In this document: positions 29,685-31,679 of the stretch, one piece after another | How positions within the stretch are numbered: position 1 is the first letter of the stretch | Layout of the letters: every line of letters begins with the position of its first letter | Assembly (NCBI GenBank): GCA_016931085.1 | Contig: JAFGFO010000121.1 | Coordinates: 1-31,679 of the forward strand | Direction: 5' to 3' | Length of the DNA: 31,679 nt | From: Thermoflexales bacterium | GTDB taxonomy: Bacteria > Chloroflexota > Anaerolineae > Fen-1058 | The notes under the pieces: generated by a model | What the model was told of the DNA's origin: nothing | Databases searched by the model: none | The model's input: only the letters and a program-made list of their open reading frames with translations | Made by a program: the position numbers and the translations under genes

Positions 29685-30454
29685 GGCTCTACGAATGCCG
29701 CTACGTTCATCGTTGGTGTAGAGCCTACGCGATCTAGCGAAAAAGTCAGCGGCGCGGCGGCCGCGTGCAGGCCGCACTCGGTCTTGTCCGTGCCCGCCCA
29801 ACGCCCGGCGCGCTCGTCCTCACCCTCGTGGACCGGCCGCGTGCACGGCGCGCAGCCGATGCTGGCGTAGCCCTGCGAAAAGAGTGGGTGTGCCGGCAAG
29901 TTGTGTTGGTCGATATAATCCCACACCTCCTGCTTGCTCCAATTGGCCAGGGGGTGGATCCGGATCAGGCCGTCCGCCCGCCGGTCGATCATGCGAACCG
30001 TCTTGCGCTGAGCCGTCTGGTCCCGGCGCACGCCGGTGACCCAGGCCACTTTGCCCTTCAGCGCGCGCTCCATGGGCTTGACCTTGTGGATGCGGCAGCA
30101 CAGGTCGGGGTCGCGCAGGTAAAGCGGCTCGAGCGGGTTTTCCAGGTAGCGCTTGTCCTCGGGGTCGGGGTAGACCACCTGCACGTTGAGGCCCAACCAG
30201 CGCTGCAGCGCGTCGCGAAAAGCCAACGTCTCTGGAAAATGGTAGCCGGTATCCAGGAAGAGCACCGGCATGTCAGGGCAGACCAGGGCGATCATGTGCA
30301 GCAAAGGAACGCTTTGAGTTTGAAACGAAGAACTGGTGACGATATCCGGCTTGAAACGCGACCAGCTCCAGGCCAGGATAGCCTGGGGTGACATGGCTTC
30401 GAACGTGCGGTTGATACGATCGAGTTGATCGGGCTCATCCAGCGAGTTGATCAC
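29660..30454 (-). CDS. cysH: Assimilatory adenylyl-sulfate (APS/PAPS) reductase
   Basis: 264 residues. Reduces activated sulfate to sulfite, using thioredoxin-type donors. The fold is a PP-loop ATPase relative: VTSSSFQTQSVPLLHMI, FLDTGYHFPETL, and then the cluster motif CC at 119-120 (DLCCRIHKVKPM) with CAPC at 201-204. This pair marks the [4Fe-4S] type that usually uses APS. VTGVRRDQTAQR and IHPLANWSKQEVWDYI are further family blocks. The catalytic Cys is C227 in KTECGLH. Proteins of the family normally end soon after it; here residues 231-264 are an extra tail coded by inverted repeats and a heptad array. The start is GTG 30454, with AAGGTG upstream. It lies between rmlA and the epimerase on the same strand. 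Confidence 0.9.
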   Translation of the reverse strand: MINSLDEPDQLDRINRTFEAMSPQAILAWSWSRFKPDIVTSSSFQTQSVPLLHMIALVCPDMPVLFLDTGYHFPETLAFRDALQRWLGLNVQVVYPDPEDKRYLENPLEPLYLRDPDLCCRIHKVKPMERALKGKVAWVTGVRRDQTAQRKTVRMIDRRADGLIRIHPLANWSKQEVWDYIDQHNLPAHPLFSQGYASIGCAPCTRPVHEGEDERAGRWAGTDKTECGLHAAAAPLTFSLDRVGSTPTMNVAAFVEPANLEPET

Positions 30455-30534
30455 GCTACACCTTGCTGTTCACACCAATGGGGGGCAATGGGCAGCTTGA
30501 CCGATAAAAACGAGCATTCAAACAAGCCGTGTTT

Positions 30535-31422
30535 TCACAGCGCCTGCTTGCCGTCTAGCTCGTCAATCATGCGCAGCAAATAGAGGCCGTAGGCCGTGCC
30601 GGGCATAGACCTGGCGCACTGGCGCAACTGGTCGATGTTGATAAAACCCAGGCGATAAGCGATTTCTTCCGGGCAAGACAACATCATGCCTTGTCGATCC
30701 TCGACGGCCTGGACAAAAGTCGCGGCCTGCAAGAGTGCCTCCGGCGTGCCGGCGTCCAGCCAGGCCACCCCGCGCCCCAGCACCTCCACGCGCAGTTGCT
30801 GTTTTTGCATGTAGAGGCGATTGAGATCGGTGATCTCCAACTCGCCGCGCGCCGAGGGCGCAAGCGTTGCGGCCAGCTCGGTCACCTGCTCGTCGTAAAA
30901 ATAGATGCCCGGCACGGCAAAATGCGAGCGCGGTTGGGCGGGTTTCTCCTCGATGCTGAGGACACGCCCGTCAGGATCGAACTCGACCACGCCATAGGCT
31001 TGTGGGGTGCGCACGGCATAGGCGAAAATGACCGCGCCTTGCTTCAACTGCGCCGCCGCGCGCAGGGTTTTGGGCAGATCGCGCCCGTAAAAGATATTGT
31101 CGCCCAGGATCAAGCAAGCCGGCTGGCCGGCCACGAAATCCTTGCCCAGGATAAACGCGTCCGCCAGGCCGCGCGGCTCGGCCTGCTCGGCGTATTCGAA
31201 GCGCAGTCCCCATTGAGACCCGTCGCGCAGCAGGCGGCGAAAAGCTGGCAAGTCGTCGGGCGTGCTGATCACCAGCACCTCGCGGATGCCGGCCAGCATC
31301 AGCATCGAGAGCGGGTAATACACCATGGGCTTGTCGTACACCGGCAGCAGTTGTTTGCTGACGCCGATGGTCAGGGGGTGCAGGCGCGTGCCGCGCCCGC
31401 CGGCTAAAATGACACCTTTCAT
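30535..31422 (-). CDS. rmlA: Glucose-1-phosphate thymidylyltransferase
   Basis: 295 residues, normal length. Makes dTDP-glucose from glucose-1-phosphate and dTTP, the first step towards dTDP-rhamnose and related sugars. The start [18 protein letters not shown] holds the nucleotide-binding signature. [42 protein letters not shown]-type strand ([19 protein letters not shown]), [45 protein letters not shown] and the end [11 protein letters not shown] are all family blocks. The ATG at 31422 is chosen because GAGGAG precedes it and the family starts at MKGVILAGG; the frame continues to 31566 through a sulfotransferase remnant. No rmlB, C or D gene is in the window. It is followed by cysH after 80 bases. 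Confidence 0.95.
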   Translation of the reverse strand: MKGVILAGGRGTRLHPLTIGVSKQLLPVYDKPMVYYPLSMLMLAGIREVLVISTPDDLPAFRRLLRDGSQWGLRFEYAEQAEPRGLADAFILGKDFVAGQPACLILGDNIFYGRDLPKTLRAAAQLKQGAVIFAYAVRTPQAYGVVEFDPDGRVLSIEEKPAQPRSHFAVPGIYFYDEQVTELAATLAPSARGELEITDLNRLYMQKQQLRVEVLGRGVAWLDAGTPEALLQAATFVQAVEDRQGMMLSCPEEIAYRLGFINIDQLRQCARSMPGTAYGLYLLRMIDELDGKQAL

Positions 31423-31447
31423 CTCTCGACTCCTCGCTTGCCAGGCC

Positions 31448-31546
31448 CTACCCGGCTGGTTTGGCCTGGCGCCGCTGGCGATACGACGAAGGGTCAGAAT
31501 CATCGCCAGCTTGTCTACAACGTGCCCATTCAGCAGAACTCTTCCG
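31448..31546 (-). pseudogene. Frameshifted remnant of a second sulfotransferase (3' end)
   Basis: The minus strand reads [17 protein letters not shown] and then, one frame over, [15 protein letters not shown] followed by TAG (31448-31450). The functional sulfotransferase at 27821 ends in RFLGEGLDVDKMAAVADPSLYRQRR. At DNA level both share TATCGCCAGCGGCG and GACAAG.TGGCG at almost the same spacing, with one base missing in the remnant. Only about the last 30 codons survive, now in the rmlA leader. Confidence 0.75.
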
Positions 31547-31554
31547 CCTGACTC

Positions 31555-31583
31555 ATTATACCACATCTACGCCTGCGATTCCA
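31555..31583 (-). promoter_or_regulatory. Possible promoter of rmlA
   Basis: Minus-strand TATAAT (31555-31560) with a weak TGGAAT (31578-31583) 17 nt upstream. The predicted transcript would carry a leader of about 125 nt holding the sulfotransferase remnant. The remaining 31584-31679 shows no gene or clear signal. Confidence 0.5.
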
Positions 31584-31679
31584 CACGAGCGCCAGAGACC
31601 GTTTCGCCCCGGGGACAAGCCGGCGCGCATAATTTGAGCGTGTCCCGTCGATTATATTCACTGGATTTGAGCCTTTCGC

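Noticed and set aside
31423..31566. N-terminal extension of RmlA from 31566
   Set aside because: RmlA proteins begin at MKGVILAGG, a good ribosome-binding site precedes 31422, and the extension is out-of-frame sulfotransferase remnant.

Overview
The window looks like a high-GC chromosome segment from a Chloroflexota bacterium, most likely Anaerolineae-like. The basis is gene content and style: secreted proteins with TP-rich linkers, LysM, cohesin and CBM-type domains, a large coiled-coil insert in RpoC, and dense intergenic repeats. This placement is inference; no rRNA or marker phylogeny is available here. I found no tRNA, rRNA, CRISPR array or transposase.

Layout. 1-3111 (minus strand): the first 499 codons of rpoC with its own consensus promoter, then ornithine aminotransferase (rocD), whose leader carries a histidine-kinase remnant. 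3124-7005 (plus): a C39-LysM-SH3-glycosidase protein and a secreted two-cohesin/two-LysM protein. 7203-13455 (plus): NAD synthesis, with an NrtR-type Nudix regulator, a membrane-anchored CBM/Ig-like protein, nadC, nadA and nadB. 13452-22133 (plus): a surface-polysaccharide locus with a membrane protein, a PslG-like glycosidase lipoprotein, a MurJ-like flippase, a small membrane protein, an O-antigen ligase/polymerase, a GT2 and a GT4. 22164-26249 (plus): a soluble-adenylyl-cyclase-like protein with two cyclase domains, an AAA+ ATPase and TPRs. 26306-31583 (minus): a B12-binding radical SAM protein, a sulfotransferase, an NDP-sugar epimerase, APS reductase (cysH) and rmlA. Upstream of rmlA lies a frameshifted remnant of a second sulfotransferase.

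How the genes fit together. NrtR probably senses the NAD state (ADP-ribose) and controls nadC-nadA-nadB. RmlA and the epimerase would supply activated sugars to the glycosyltransferases. Flippase, ligase and glycosidase would export, join and trim the glycan. The sulfotransferase and cysH suggest sulfur handling and possibly sulfated surface glycans.

The most unusual feature is the repeats. At least eight short arrays with a 7-bp period overlap or directly abut stop codons (ends of nrtR, nadC, nadA, the 13452 gene, the 17387 gene, the cyclase, the radical SAM gene and cysH). Other palindromic elements are inserted in frame inside nadA, the MurJ-like gene and the GT2 gene, reminiscent of Rickettsia palindromic elements. 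A composite repeat of about 145-151 bp occurs as two inverted copies (7003-7147 and 29503-29653), and a nested 60-bp palindrome lies between the two glycosyltransferases.
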